Origin: Liopterus haemorrhoidalis | Lineage: Eukaryota; Arthropoda; Insecta; Coleoptera; Dytiscidae | Assembly (NCBI GenBank): GCA_963971575.1 | Contig: OZ020625.1 | Span: 868,001-932,000 of the forward strand | Direction of reading: 5' to 3' | DNA: 64,000 bases | Part shown: positions 21,641-33,120 of the stretch, in pieces | Layout of the letters: each line of letters starts with the position of its first letter | How positions within the stretch are numbered: position 1 is the first letter of the stretch | Notes under the pieces: model-generated | What the model was told of the DNA's origin: nothing | Seen by the model: only the letters and a program-made list of their open reading frames with translations | The model's database searches: none | Translations under genes and position numbers: made by a program

Positions 21641-22690
21641 ACATTTTTTGATAAAGCAATTTAATAATAATAATAATAAACTCTTTATTCGTTATATATA
21701 AGAAAATACAAAAACAAATATTATTTTTTTTTTACTATTTTTTTTTTTTTTTTGTATAAATTAAACAAGTACTTTGTGATGGCGGTTGGTCCTGTGGCGG
21801 CCACAGCTGATTTTTTTTTTTCTTTGCGTCAACCAAATAGGCCAAAATACAAATATCTAAGTCAAGAAAAAAGGATAACATTCTGAAATCAAAATATAGA
21901 TAATTTGAAATTAAATTAGCTCAAACTTTTTTTTCTTCCACCAAATGCGCAACACAAACATTCCTAGTCAAGAATAAAGGATAACAATCATAAATAAAAC
22001 AACAAAAACGCCAAAGGAGTAGTCAAGCTCGTTAAATCGCAGTTTTGACTGGTAAAAACAGTCTAAATTGTAAGGTAACTGATTCGAATCCCTCTTGGTG
22101 ATATTATTCGGGCAAAAATGTTAACATTACTCCTATTTCCACAATCATTCACCCCTCATCCAGGTGTAGGAGCTCGCCCCCTGGCGATTAGCTTTGCAGA
22201 AATAGGCCGATGTAAAATAAATAAAAAACTACAGACAATTTGAAAATAAAAAAATACTTACATTTTTTTAATTGTAATCCAAATTCACAGTGTAACCATT
22301 TCGAACTAAAGTAATATTTTTTTTATTCTTTAAATAATTTATTTGTAATTTTTGTTTAAGCAAACGTGAAAAGCATGTGTTAGTTGGTTTAAGAAGTTTG
22401 AAACTGACTTAACACAACGCGGGTTATTTTGGGAAAAGTTAAATTTGTCATGCGCAAAAGGATCAGATATCATTAATGTAAAGAAAATTTTAAATCCTTG
22501 ATCTAATTTTTTAAATATTGGCATTATTGCAAGGAAAAAAATTGTGCCAAAATCCTTTGTTTAGATTAAATATGTTTAGAAAAAAAATATTTTCAGAGAC
22601 ATAAAAAATGTTTTGAATGATTCCTTTATTTATAGAGGTTCATTAAAAGACGACATTTAAAATCAAAATTTGATACAACGATGCGTTTAA

Positions 22691-23200
22691 CCCTTTACTG
22701 CATGAATTTTTATTTTTGGCTGAAATAATTCATGAGCATTAGGAATTGGTTCTTATTGATAGAAAAATTAATTAAAAAAATATATTTAAAATATTAATTA
22801 TTATTTTTATGAAAAAATAATAATTAAAATAATAATTTAGGGTTTGTGCCATACATGGAACATTATGATTCTACATTATGTTACAAAAGAAAATGATTCC
22901 GTATTATTTGCTCGTCAATTGCTAGGTGTTCTTCATTAGGGATTAAAAGCAGTCGCCCTCGAATTTTGGAAAGAAAGGTCGTATCTTCTAGTTGTCCTTT
23001 CTCAATAAATTCAGAGTTATCGTTGTGCAAATTCCGCTTGATATCCTCAAATCTATTGCAGCCCATTACTTGAGATACTGCAGGATCTATTGCTGTGTAT
23101 GTGGCATATATGAACATTCATGAAGTAACGTTCTGATTCAGTTTTACAAGTAAAATAAAAAATAAAAATCGGAATGTGCCGCACACTATGCGGTAAAGGG
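22691..23200 (-). mobile_element. piggyBac-like nonautonomous element, copy 2
   Basis: Flanked by intact TTAA (22687-22690, 23201-23204); ends CCCTTTACTGCAT and, inverted, CCCTTTACCGCAT. The minus strand 23117-22881 keeps a transposase fragment (VMGCNRFEDIKRNLHNDNSE; LLIPNEEHLAIDEQII) typical of the piggyBac DDE family N-terminal half. 510 bp, so an internally deleted derivative. Confidence 0.87.
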
Positions 23201-23384
23201 TTAAGAGGGTTACCTTTTATGTTTTTACAAACGACCACTAGATGGCAATATTGAATTGTGTCATTACTGTATTCGTAAAATTACTATATTTGTTATTGTG
23301 AAATCATTGGCAGCTTATAAATTAACCAAGAGTTTGTTAACAGTGAGCGTTTAAAAAAAACAAGTTTGTGAAAAAAATTGATGT

Positions 23385-24060
23385 GAAGTGTGAACTTTTA
23401 CACATTTCAGGGTTTCGCAGGTATTTAATAAGTGAATGATGATTATTTGGGATGCCAAAACAAATTTTATGAAAAATATTTTTTTTGTTAATTTTAATTC
23501 ATATGCCTAATACCATTATTTAAGTTTCATTATTATTTTGAAAATTGCGCCTATGGCTTCCATTGGTTGTTTTAAGTCATAACTCCACCCCTCTGATTTC
23601 GTGTATTCAATTTCAACAATTTGGTTATTAAATTTAGGCTTTTAAAAATTAAATGCAAAATTTGCCCAAATATAACTAGAATTTTGAAAAAATAATTTAA
23701 ACAAAATAAAAAATAAAATTGTCTCGAGACCGGTAACGAACCCTAGTTTTTAAAATAGAATGAGAGAATGCTAACCATTACACCATGAAAGCATGCTGGT
23801 TTACTGTGTTACATAAGTTCTTAAATATTTTACATGGTCAAGCAAAAAACACAAAGTATATTTTATTCTCCAAAAATATCTGATCAAAAATTCCTGTTGT
23901 ACTATTCCGGTTCTCACCAATGTTGTACATACTTAGATTTTTTTCAGATTTTTAGTTTATTTTAGGACAAAATAATTTATTTTGCAAAAATAAAATTTTG
24001 ATCGTTAATTCACGTACTAAGGGCTTTCATTTGATACCCTACTCAGAATTTAAAAAAATA

Positions 24061-24091
<31 letters not shown>

Positions 24092-24340
24092 TTCGATGAG
24101 CAGATATTTGTTTATATTTTTAGGGTGTTTTTTTTTAGATGTTTTAGTATTTTTCCTATGTGCGGGTCAAAGAGTTGTATAAGCATGCCATATTTCAACT
24201 CTCTAGGTTTAGCTGTTTGGCTACATTTTTTACCGAACAGACAGACAGACAGACAAAAAAATGACGTTATAAAGGTTTTTTGGTGGTCATACCTACAAAA
24301 TCCTAAAACGAAGAGAACCTCTAATTTTTTGCTATATTTC
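23385..24340 (-). repeat. Composite repeat family B with tRNA-like module, copy 1
   Basis: Starts GTGAAGTGTGAAC...CACATTTCAGGGTTTCGCAG and ends in a short GACA run with TACCGAACAGACAGACAGAC. The tRNA-like module (minus strand, near 23800-23737) has TGGTGTAATGGTTAGC and GGTTCGTTACC. A (TA)n run lies at 24059-24082. Same order as 27765-28860, in reverse. Confidence 0.75.
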
Positions 24341-24344
24341 AAAT

Positions 24345-25029
24345 TTATCTGCTTGATAAAATTCCTTAGTTCCGCATATTTTGTTTCGTGGCTCAGTTCA
24401 TTACCTCTTGACTACATTACGTAAACAATTAATAAAGTGGGCCATAAATACGATACAGGAAGTTGAATTATTTTGGGATTTAGCGCACTGCTTAGTAGAA
24501 AAGGAATAATTAAATTGGCAAGTACTTAAATATTTCTCCAAAAATAAAAATAAGTTTTAATAAAAAACAAATCAAAAATTGAGTTAAAAATATTTCTTCA
24601 AAAATAAAAATAGGATTTAAGAAGAAGTTAATCGAAAATTGAAAAATTTATTATGATTTTTTTTTTTACTTGTTTGGAAACTGGTTGTAAGACCTTGCAA
24701 ACGATGGAGATATGAATTAGAATAATATTCCCACAGACCTCTAGGGAAGATAATTCGGGAAATTTGTAAATTCAAAATTCAAAAATTAAAAATGAATAGA
24801 TCTAATAAAATATCTGGTATATAAAACACCTGGCAACGTCAAACACTTGGAATAAAAATAACAGAAAAATATGTTTTGATGTCACTCAAAATAGAAACAA
24901 GGAAGTTATTTGCAAATAGGTAAATATGACAAATTTTTTTCTAAGTTTTTTTCAACAGAAAAACTTTACAATCTGCTATGTATCCATAACATAAAAAACA
25001 CAGCACTCTCTTCGTTCTGCTTATTAGAA
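24345..25029. other. AT-rich spacer with one tandem duplication
   Basis: A ~72-bp unit with CTCCAAAAATAAAAATAAG / CTTCAAAAATAAAAATAGG is duplicated at 24529-24650. Nothing else recognised. Confidence 0.4.
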
Positions 25030-25247
25030 ATAGAAAGCCAGAGGACTCTGTAGAATGTGTAAGGAAGAAGAGGAAACCTTGGAGCATTTAGCGAAGAGAT
25101 GCAGAGAGAGGGTAGTCTGAGAGGAAGAGATAAAGGAACTGATGAGTGAAGAAGGCAAGGGAGAAAGACGGGCGAGAGAACTGGAGGCTAGATGGAAGGA
25201 GATAGGAGATGGAAGCTGGAATGAGAATATGAAGAAAGAGAACCCTT
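25030..25247 (+). pseudogene. Non-LTR retrotransposon 3' fragment
   Basis: RMCKEEEETLEHLAKRC-like coding remnant and AAGGGAGAAAGACGGGCGAG match the 3' coding part of the family at 10702 and 35215. Cut by the DNA transposon at 25248. Confidence 0.6.
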
Positions 25248-26868
25248 CAGCAATATAAATCGTGTTCATTTTTATTTGCAACATAGAAAAAACCATATTT
25301 ATTAGCAAAATCAAAATATTTATTGAAAATACAAATAAAAAAAAAATAATTATCAAAAGTTTCTCCGTTTGCTTGCATACAAAATGTTAAGCGATCATAA
25401 AAATTATTCAAAACATTCAGCAATTGCTCTTGAGGTATATTGTTGGATGCTTGAACAATTTTGTCTTGCAGTTCAGCAACATCCCTAAGTTCTCCATTAT
25501 ATACTTTGGCCTTTAAATATCCCCAATAAAAAAAATCATTGCGTGCCAAATCCGGAGATCTCGCTGGCCAATTCATCGACCCTCCTCTTCCAATCTATTT
25601 GGGAAAGTTCTATGTAAATATTCTTTAACTATTCTAGAATAATGGACTTGTGCGCCATCATGTTGAAACCATACTTGTCCATTAATATTCAGGTTTCGCA
25701 ACGCAGGTAACATTTGGTTTTGTAAAATAGCTAGATATTTTGCGGCATTAAGGTTACCGTCAATAAGAAAAGGTCCTATAATATTGGTTCCTATTATCCC
25801 TGCCCAAAAATTTAATTTTTGTGGCCTTTGAGTTCGGGAGGAATGAAACAAATGTAAATTTTCTCGACTCCAGTATCTAAAATTTTGTCTGTGTACTTCA
25901 CCATTTAGAGTAAACGTTGCTTCGTCAGTAAATAAAATTTTTTAAAGCATTGTTGTGTCGGAATTTTTTCAAACATTTCAAAACAAAAATCCATACTGCT
26001 GCGTCCCTTTCTAACAATTCTTGATGATTTTGAAATTTGTATGATCGAAACTTTTTTTTAAGAAGTTAAAAACAGATCCAATACTGACACCAACGGTTTG
26101 TGCAATTGATTTTAAAGTATTAGGATTGTTTTCTTCCATTTGTAATAATATTTCCAACTGCTTCTCTTCTGTAAGCACGTGGAATGTTGTTCTTTTTTTT
26201 TATTATGTTTTGACTTAAGACATCCTTCGCGATGAAATTTATTAATTACAGTCTGTTCCAAACGGTTAAGCGGAACTAAATGGAAATTTAGTTCTTTTAG
26301 GTTGTCACGAGAAGGGACCTTGCTTGGGTTATTACATTTTTCACGTTGGGATGTCAAAATTTAAAATTACAACAATGAAACCATGGAAACGAATGACATA
26401 TGTCAAAATTAAATATTTTTTTTAGATATTTTAATGACAATAAATAAATGGGAAATTTGTATTAAGAATGACACAAAAAATCAAAATATAAAGAAAATGA
26501 CATTTTAAAATGATATTAACCTTAACCAAAAAATGTTTATTGTAAGTATGATTTACAAAGCTTAAACAAAACGGCCGAAAGGCACGATTTAAACGATGAA
26601 AGTAACTAGATTGCAAAATCTAGTTCCGCTTAACCGTTTGGAACAGACTGTAGTCTTGAAATTGTAGAGGGATTTGATATTGGCCGATCTGGATAAGTTG
26701 CATTAAATACAGCAGAAACTTCTCTTAAACTCATTTGGGAGTTATACCAAGTTACCATCATTATTTTTTCTTCATCTGTATACATGTGGATTAATTTTTA
26801 AATCAGCAATGAGCAAAAGTATACACACTAATTGTCTATGTTGCAAATGAACACGATTCATATTGCTG
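25248..26868 (-). pseudogene. Tc1/mariner-like transposon, transposase broken and split by a MITE
   Basis: Inverted ends CAGCAATATAAATCGTGTTC and, inverted, CAGCAATATGAATCGTGTTC. The minus strand reads MYTDEEKIMMVTWYNSQMSL with helix-turn-helix, then [35 protein letters not shown] (second Asp), a frameshift, and [20 protein letters not shown] (third Asp region). A 402-bp MITE (26249-26650) interrupts the N-terminal domain. Itself inserted into a non-LTR fragment. Confidence 0.85.
26249..26650. mobile_element. TA-type MITE (GGCGGAACTA family), 402 bp, nested
   Basis: CAGTCTGTTCCAAACGGTTA and the exact inverse TAACCGTTTGGAACAGACTG, flanked by TA (26247-26248, 26651-26652). Interrupts the transposase between TISRL and the INKFHREGCLK segment. 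Confidence 0.9.
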
Positions 26869-27764
26869 TCAAAAACTGTATCCATGGTAATGACATAGTA
26901 CATGTTGTTTTAAAAAATAAATTCACTGTATCTTTACACATCTTTATGATTTATAAAGATGTGTAAACTCCAACAATAACTAAGAAGTAGTCATGAATAA
27001 AGTAATGTATGCAGTATTCTTTAGATGTATGGGTCTGGTAAATTCAATAATCTGGAAGGACAGAAGTTACTGCTAAGTTACTGTAAACGTTCTGAGTACT
27101 TATACCATCAAAAATGTGAAACTTTACGTGTGAGTTTAGCTCAATCCCGAAATTATAAGAGGCAACGTAATCATTAGAACCTATAATCAAGTTTGGTTAC
27201 CATTATTCCTCTTTTAATTTTTGGATTTTCTGTGCTATTGGAGAATTGAAAATATCATTATGTGGCTATGGCTGTGGCTATGGCTGAGGCTAGTCGTTGT
27301 GGCATTCGGACGAGTCTAAATGTATGTTGAGTAGAGTTAATTTTAGTGATTTGACGGGAGTGAGAAAGGGTCAGCGGACACTGCTACTAGCTGCAGAACA
27401 CGAGCTCGGCTATTAATAGCCCTCAGTCACATTACTCAAGTATTCACCTTAACACCGACCGGCATAACGGCCCGTTAAACTATCAAGGCTTCCATCCAAT
27501 CAACACGTTCAATCGCTGGATAACTGTATCCAAGCGCGATTTGGGAAAGGAGAAAACTGGAATAATAGCTCTGTTGGCGCTGCCACCAAAAAACCAAGTA
27601 CACTCATACCTCGCTTTACGGCTTAGATATGTTCCAAAAAAGTTGGTTGCAAAGCGAAAAGTCGTATAACGAATCAATTATTTTCATATAAACCCATATA
27701 AATTCAATAGGATCAGTTCCAATTTTATATAAAATAACGTAGTTTTTGGTTTAAAATGCATTTT
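26869..27764. other. Intergenic, nothing recognised
   Basis: Includes a short (GGCTAT/GGCTGTG) run near 27265. A 64-codon minus-strand frame at 27677-27483 has no recognisable motif. Confidence 0.4.
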
Positions 27765-27812
27765 TAGGGTTTTGTAGGTATAACCAAAAAACCCTTATAC
27801 CGTCATTTTGTC

Positions 27813-27874
<62 letters not shown>

Positions 27875-28860
27875 TCGGTAAAAATTGTAGCCAAACGGCT
27901 AAACCTAGAGAGTTGAAATTTGGCATGCTTATACAACTCTTTGACCCGCACATAGGAAAAATACTAAAACATCTAAAAAACATATCCCCCTAAAAATATA
28001 AACAAATATGTGCTCATCAAAAAAAAAAATATTTTTTTAAAATTCTGAATAGCGTGTCAAATGAAAGCCCTTAGTACGTGGATTAACGATCAAAATTTTA
28101 TTTTTGCAAAATAAATTATTTTGAAGCGATATTTTCCAAAATTGTGCAAAAAAAAATTTGTCCTACACCCTGTAGCCCAGATGGTTTAAACTAAAAATCT
28201 GAAAAAATTCTAAGTAATGTACATTGGTGTGAACCGGAATAGTACAACAAGAATTTTTGATCAGATTATGTTTTCGGAAAATAACGCATTTTTTGTGTTT
28301 CTAACTAAAATATGTTAAATATTTAATTCGCTATGTAACACTTCAGAATAGAAACTCTGGTAGCTCAGGTGGTTTCGTAATGTACTTTGTAATTTGCAGT
28401 GCGAACGTTGCAGAGTTCGAATCCTGTTAGTTTTATTTTTTTCTGTTTTTTTTTTGCATTTCTATTTTGTTTAAATTATTTGTCAAAATTCTAGTTATAT
28501 TTTGGTAAATGTATTTATTTTTTAATAGCGTAAATTTAATAACCAGTGGGAAGTGTTGAAATTATAATTTAATTCTGTTTAACGAAATCAGAGGGCGGGA
28601 CTTATGATATAAGCAACCAATGGAAGCCATAGGCGCAATTTTAAAAATCTTACTGAACCTTGCTGTATAAATAAAATACTGTACATATTTAGAAACTTAA
28701 ATAATGGTATTAGGCATTCGAATTAAAATTCATAAAAAAATATTTTGACATAAAATTTGTTTTGGCATCCCAAATAATCATCATTCAGTTACTAAATACC
28801 TGCAAAACCCAGAAATGTGTGAAGATTCACACTTCACATAAATTTTTTTCTTTATATGTA
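27765..28860 (+). repeat. Composite repeat family B, copy 2
   Basis: Order: GGTTTTGTAGGTATAACC, (CTGT)n 27812-27872, TTCGGTAAAAATTGTAGCC, CGGCTAAACCTAGAGAGTTG, a tRNA-like module at 28362-28434 (A-box-like TAGCTCAGGTGG, B-box-like AGTTCGAATCC), ACCAATGGAAGCCATAGG and the end CTGCAAAACCCAGAAATGTG. The flanks match copy 1, but the tRNA-like module is of a different type. Confidence 0.78.
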
Positions 28861-28937
28861 TTTCATTTAAAAATTCTTACATATAAAATAAAAATACATA
28901 ACAAGTAAATATAATATTAAACTGAAACTAAAAAATC

Positions 28938-29072
28938 AGTTGTGGCCACCAAAAGACCGACCGCCATCATTAAGTATTTGTATAAAATACATTCTAGCAG
29001 CAGAGTAGAAATAACTTGGCCTAATATTTTCTAACAGAGATATTATTTATCATTAAAAGTCATTTAGCCAAA
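28938..29072 (+). repeat. Family A repeat fragment
   Basis: ATCAGTTGTGGCCACCA and ATTCTAGCAGCAGAGTAGAA match 33838-33925. It stops at the start of the LINE fragment. Confidence 0.65.
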
Positions 29073-29084
29073 TTATGTAGATCT

Positions 29085-29766
29085 GTGTACTGCATTCGAC
29101 AATTAAAAAACAGTGTATCCCAACCTATTTTGAAAATAGCATATTTCGCGTTTTTTCAGTCACAAATTTCTTATGCACTATTAATTTGGGGCAGTTCTTC
29201 ACATGCATCAAGAATTTTCGGATTACAGCGCCGAGTTGTACGGATAATTGGAGGAATTGGTTTCCGTGAAGATTGCAGAAAAGCGTTTGTGGAACTCAAA
29301 ATTCTCACATTCCCTTGTCTGTATATTCTACAGTGTCTACTTCACATACACAGCAATAGGGAAAATCATTCACTTCAGAAGCAAATTCATTCGCATAACA
29401 CTCGAAATAGAGAGGCTATTCGTCCAAATTTCTTAAGACTGTCCAAATCTAGAAATAGTATAAACCACTACTCAGTAAAGTTTTACAATGTTTTACCAAG
29501 AGATATTCATGAACTTCCGCTGAAAACATTTAAAAATATAGTTAAAAACTTTCTCCTTGGTCAGGCATTCTACAACTTTGATGAATATCTGGGGTGTAAT
29601 TTAAGTGACCTGTTGTTACTGTAACTTTAAGTATTTTATTTTGTATTCATCTTTTTATTATTCTTTTTAATGTATTTATATATGTAAATTTACTATGCCA
29701 TATATTTTGACATGTGTAAAAATGTAAAACATTTAATTAACATGAATAAATATTATTATTATTTTG
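29085..29766 (+). pseudogene. Non-LTR (CR1/jockey-like) RT C-terminal fragment
   Basis: An open frame of 179 codons: FFQSQISYALLIWGSSSHAS, LQRRVVRIIGGIGFREDCRK, YNVLPRDIHELPLKTFKNIV, stop at 29624. The 3' UTR ends in AATAAATATTATTATT, a (TAT/ATT)n tail that borders the R4-like element. 5'-truncated. Confidence 0.8.
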
Positions 29767-30076
29767 GGGTTTGTCAGGTCTTGACAAGCGTCCACTAATC
29801 TCAAACTTCAGCAACCTTTTGAGCCGCGTCATACTAGAGACTAGTGGAGCTAAATACACACGACTGCATCCCAAACCCTGGCGATATGCAGCCGCGGAAA
29901 TTACGCCAGATCCAGTGCCCGCACAATGCGGAGCGACCCGAGCAGCTCTGCTTTCTGCATCCTGCAGATCAAAGAGTTGGCAGAAGATCTGCAGACGGGA
30001 ATGGACTCGATTTCCCTTCGATAGGAGGCTTTCATGCCACCCAAAACACCAACTATCAGGACTACAAGCTTAACTT
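29767..30076 (-). mobile_element. R4/Dong-like retrotransposon 3' end, copy 1 (cut by gap)
   Basis: Same as 30783-31093 except for one base seen (GCAGCTCTG against GCAGCACTG). It begins at an (ATT)n run and is lost in the N gap. Confidence 0.8.
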
Positions 30077-30276
30077 NNNNNNNNNNNNNNNNNNNNNNNN
30101 NNNNNNNNNNNNNNNNNNNNNNNNNNNNNNNNNNNNNNNNNNNNNNNNNNNNNNNNNNNNNNNNNNNNNNNNNNNNNNNNNNNNNNNNNNNNNNNNNNNN
30201 NNNNNNNNNNNNNNNNNNNNNNNNNNNNNNNNNNNNNNNNNNNNNNNNNNNNNNNNNNNNNNNNNNNNNNNNNNNN
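30077..30276. other. Assembly gap (200 N)
   Basis: Two hundred N, a conventional gap size. Protein frames drawn across it are artefacts. Confidence 0.99.
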
Positions 30277-30759
30277 TACGTTTCTATTATTGTAAAGCGA
30301 ATAATACTTAGAATTTGAGAGAAAACAAATATATAGATTATTAATATAGTTTAAGAAAAACATTAAACTGAAGGAGATCAAAAGTGTTAGAGGCCAAGAA
30401 TAAATACGCCAATAATAATTCGAAATAAATATCTCGAATATTAAAGACATTTAATTAAAAAAACGTTTTACATAATAACTGATATTTTTAAATCTGATAT
30501 ATCAGTTGAAGGTAATTTTACCTATGATAACCTGGTCTACAAGATATGCATGGAAATTTAGAACATTTAACTCTTTAACTGATTTATTTTTATACATTTT
30601 TGCAATGAATTTGTAATCAGTGATTCTTAAACTCTGGTCCGCGGGTAAAGGCGTTTAAGTGATTAAATTTGTTTTATATTGGAACTAGAAACTGTACAAC
30701 TGCGGATTGGATGTACCTGAATGATATTTTGTAGTAGCTTTAGCTATTTAATCAAGCAT
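30277..30759. other. Spacer with solo hAT-like end
   Basis: CAGTGATTCTTAAACTCTGG at 30618-30637 followed by TCCGCGGG looks like a hAT terminus without a partner. Otherwise unrecognised. Confidence 0.4.
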
Positions 30760-30782
30760 TATTATTATTATTATTATTATTT

Positions 30783-31481
30783 TGGGGTTTGTCAGGTCTT
30801 GACAAGCGTCCACTAATCTCAAACTTCAGCAACCTTTTGAGCCGCGTCATACTAGAGACTAGTGGAGCTAAATACACACGACTGCATCCCAAACCCTGGC
30901 GATATGCAGCCGCGGAAATTACGCCAGATCCAGTGCCCGCACAATGCGGAGCGACCCGAGCAGCACTGCTTTCTGCATCCTGCAGATCAAAGAGTTGGCA
31001 GAAGATCTGCAGACGGGAATGGACTCGATTTCCCTTCGATAGGAGGCTTTCATGCCACCCAAAACACCAACTATCAGGACTACAAGCTTAACTTTATACC
31101 CGGGATATAGCTTTCTAAGCTCGGACAAGAGGTCCATATACTTGGACCTCTTTTCCTCCTCCTTGAGAGAGATATTCTTCTCAGCTGGACTTGAGAATTC
31201 GATCACAAACATCTGTTTGGTCTCGATATCCAGGAGGGTTATGTCCGGCTTAGTGGCTGTCAGTAACCTCGAGGTGGGGAAGGAGTAATTCCAATAAATT
31301 CGGCACTTGGAATTTTCCACCACCGATTCTATGTCAGAAGGGACGTACGGTATAACCGGTATTTGGTCAATACCATAGGCATGTCTAAGATGATAGTAGA
31401 GCACGCGGAGAGCAGCATTATGTCGAGACACGTAGCTCGACGCTGCAAGAGATGGACAAGCAGACAGAATGTGCATTATCG

Positions 31482-31484
<3 letters not shown>
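30783..31484 (-). pseudogene. R4/Dong-like non-LTR retrotransposon, C-terminal endonuclease, copy 2
   Basis: Minus strand 31476-30919 is open for 185 codons. HILSACPSLAASSYVSRHNA is the end of the Cys/His knuckle and the RHN motif seen just before the restriction-like endonuclease. KPDITLLD followed by FVIEFSSPAEKN is the PD-(D/E) endonuclease core. The element lies between (ATT)n runs at 30760-30782 and (TTA)n at 31485-31516. Established: R4-clade Dong elements target TAA repeats. RT domain absent, so 5'-truncated. Confidence 0.85.

Positions 31485-31517
<33 letters not shown>
31485..31517. repeat. (TTA)n microsatellite, R4/Dong-like target
   Basis: Eleven TTA/ATT units at the 5' side of the inserted element; the matching (ATT)n lies at 30760-30782 on the 3' side. 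Confidence 0.9.
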
Positions 31518-31522
<5 letters not shown>

Positions 31523-31551
31523 GGAAACGTTACATATAACTATGAAAAATA

Positions 31552-31760
31552 CGGAGTGATTATTTAATGGCGAGACGAAGTCACTGGAAGTTTTAATAAT
31601 TTGCCGTTTCATGTACATCGTAGCAGGCGATTATGCGCGCATGCTCATAATCTTTTTTTCTTCATAATCAAATTTTCTTCAAAGTTATTATAGTCATAGT
31701 ATTCTGCTAGGAGGCACGTAAAATTCATCGACGTCGTCTCGCCATTAAATAATCACTCTG
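31552..31760. mobile_element. TA-type MITE, 209 bp
   Basis: CGGAGTGATTATTTAATGGC and the inverse CAGAGTGATTATTTAATGGC, both running on to GAGACGA. TA at 31550-31551 and 31761-31762. Sits in a family A fragment (CCATGGAAACGTTACATATA). Confidence 0.85.
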
Positions 31761-32081
31761 TAGATACTAAAAGAAAAATATTTCAAAAATGTTTCGTTTT
31801 ATCAAAGAATGTATGAAATTATAGTTGTTAGTTATTGCTTTTATAGCTTGTTTTATAATTATTATTTTTTAAAATTTAATTTAGGCAGCCTCGACAACTA
31901 AGGTTATTGGAGCCCGATACATTAAATTATTACAATATTAATTTATATAAATTTATATAACATTATATTTTGTTGTATAGATGGCAATTTTTGAGGAATT
32001 TTATTATGTTTTCTTCAACTTGATGTTCAGTCTTCAGAGTTTCCTTTAGCGTTGATAGTATATTATGTTTCATCCTTTGTA

Positions 32082-32646
32082 ATGGGTGTTTTTTTTAGAG
32101 GTATAGAACTTTAAATTGCAATAAAACAACGATGGATTATTCGATTGACATGAATTTTTTTTTATTCGAAAGATAATCTTGTGGCATTACATTTTAAATA
32201 TGATTTCTGGCATATGACCGCCACGGCTGGCTCGGATGTAGTCCAATCTGGACGTCCAATTTTCGATGACTTTTTCCAACATTTGTGGCCGTATATCGGC
32301 AATAACACGGCGAATGTTGTCTTCCAAATGGTCAAGCGTTTGTGGCTTATCCGCATAGACCAATGACTTTACATAGCCCCACAGAAAGTAGTCCAGCGGT
32401 GTTAAATCACAAGATCTTGGAGGCCAATTCACAGGTCCAAAACGTGAAATTAGGCGGTCACCAAACGTGTCTTTCAATAAATCGATTGTGGCACGAGCTG
32501 TGTGACATGTTGCGCCGTCTTGTTGGTATGATTTAATGTAATGCCACAAGATTATCTTTCGAATAAAAAAAAATTCATGTCAATCGAATAATCCATCGTT
32601 GTTTTATTGCAATTTAAAGTTCTATACCTCTAAAAAAAACACCCGT
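32082..32646 (-). mobile_element. Tc1/mariner-like element with ~110-bp inverted ends and half a transposase
   Basis: Near-perfect inverted repeats of about 111 bp (32082-32193, 32536-32646), flanked by TA. Minus strand 32549-32187 codes SYQQDGATCHTARATIDLL and VNWPPRSCDLTPLDYFLWGY, i.e. the second and third catalytic Asp blocks only, ending GHMPEIIFKM. The N-terminal half and first Asp are deleted. The family resembles the element at 37606. Confidence 0.87.
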
Positions 32647-32754
32647 TATATGATACTTTTCACATTATATAAGTAAATGGTTAACTGTGATTTTTTATCA
32701 CAGATGTTCCGTTCTGGTGGTTCTTGATGATCAAAAATATGTTTATGCGTGTAC

Positions 32755-33120
32755 ATAGAAACTTTTGTTAATTTTTTTTTTTTTCGAAATATTTCTCTGT
32801 TGTAGGAATATTCGCAAAAATCTTAAAATCGACACGAGTAAACTCCCATTTCTAGTCAACCGATTTTTACTAAAAGTTGATCAACTCGTGCCATTGATGT
32901 CAAAATTTAAGCTTTTCATAAAAATCCTTTTAGCTGAATTAGCTCTGCACGTGTACACAGACAGACGGACGGTCAAACAGACAGACAGACAGACAGACAG
33001 CACCAAAACAGGAATAAATGGCGCAATTTTTTTGGCGAAAAGCAGGTTGATCTTCATAAAATCAATACAAATTCTGAAATATGGAAACGGACCACTTCCA
33101 TTTTTTCATATTTACATTTA
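32755..33120 (+). repeat. Family A repeat copy with (GACA)n
   Basis: ATCGACACGAGTAAACTCCC, TTGATCAACTCGTGCCATTG, then CAGACAGACAGACAGACAG near 32980. Truncated relative to 33838. Confidence 0.75.

Noticed and set aside
27751..27993. Frames with QTDRQTDRQ or CLSVCLSV repeats (also 21271, 34165)
   Set aside because: Translations of (GACA)n/(CTGT)n microsatellites in family A/B repeats, not proteins.
29844..30450. Frames running through X residues
   Set aside because: They cross the 200-N assembly gap.
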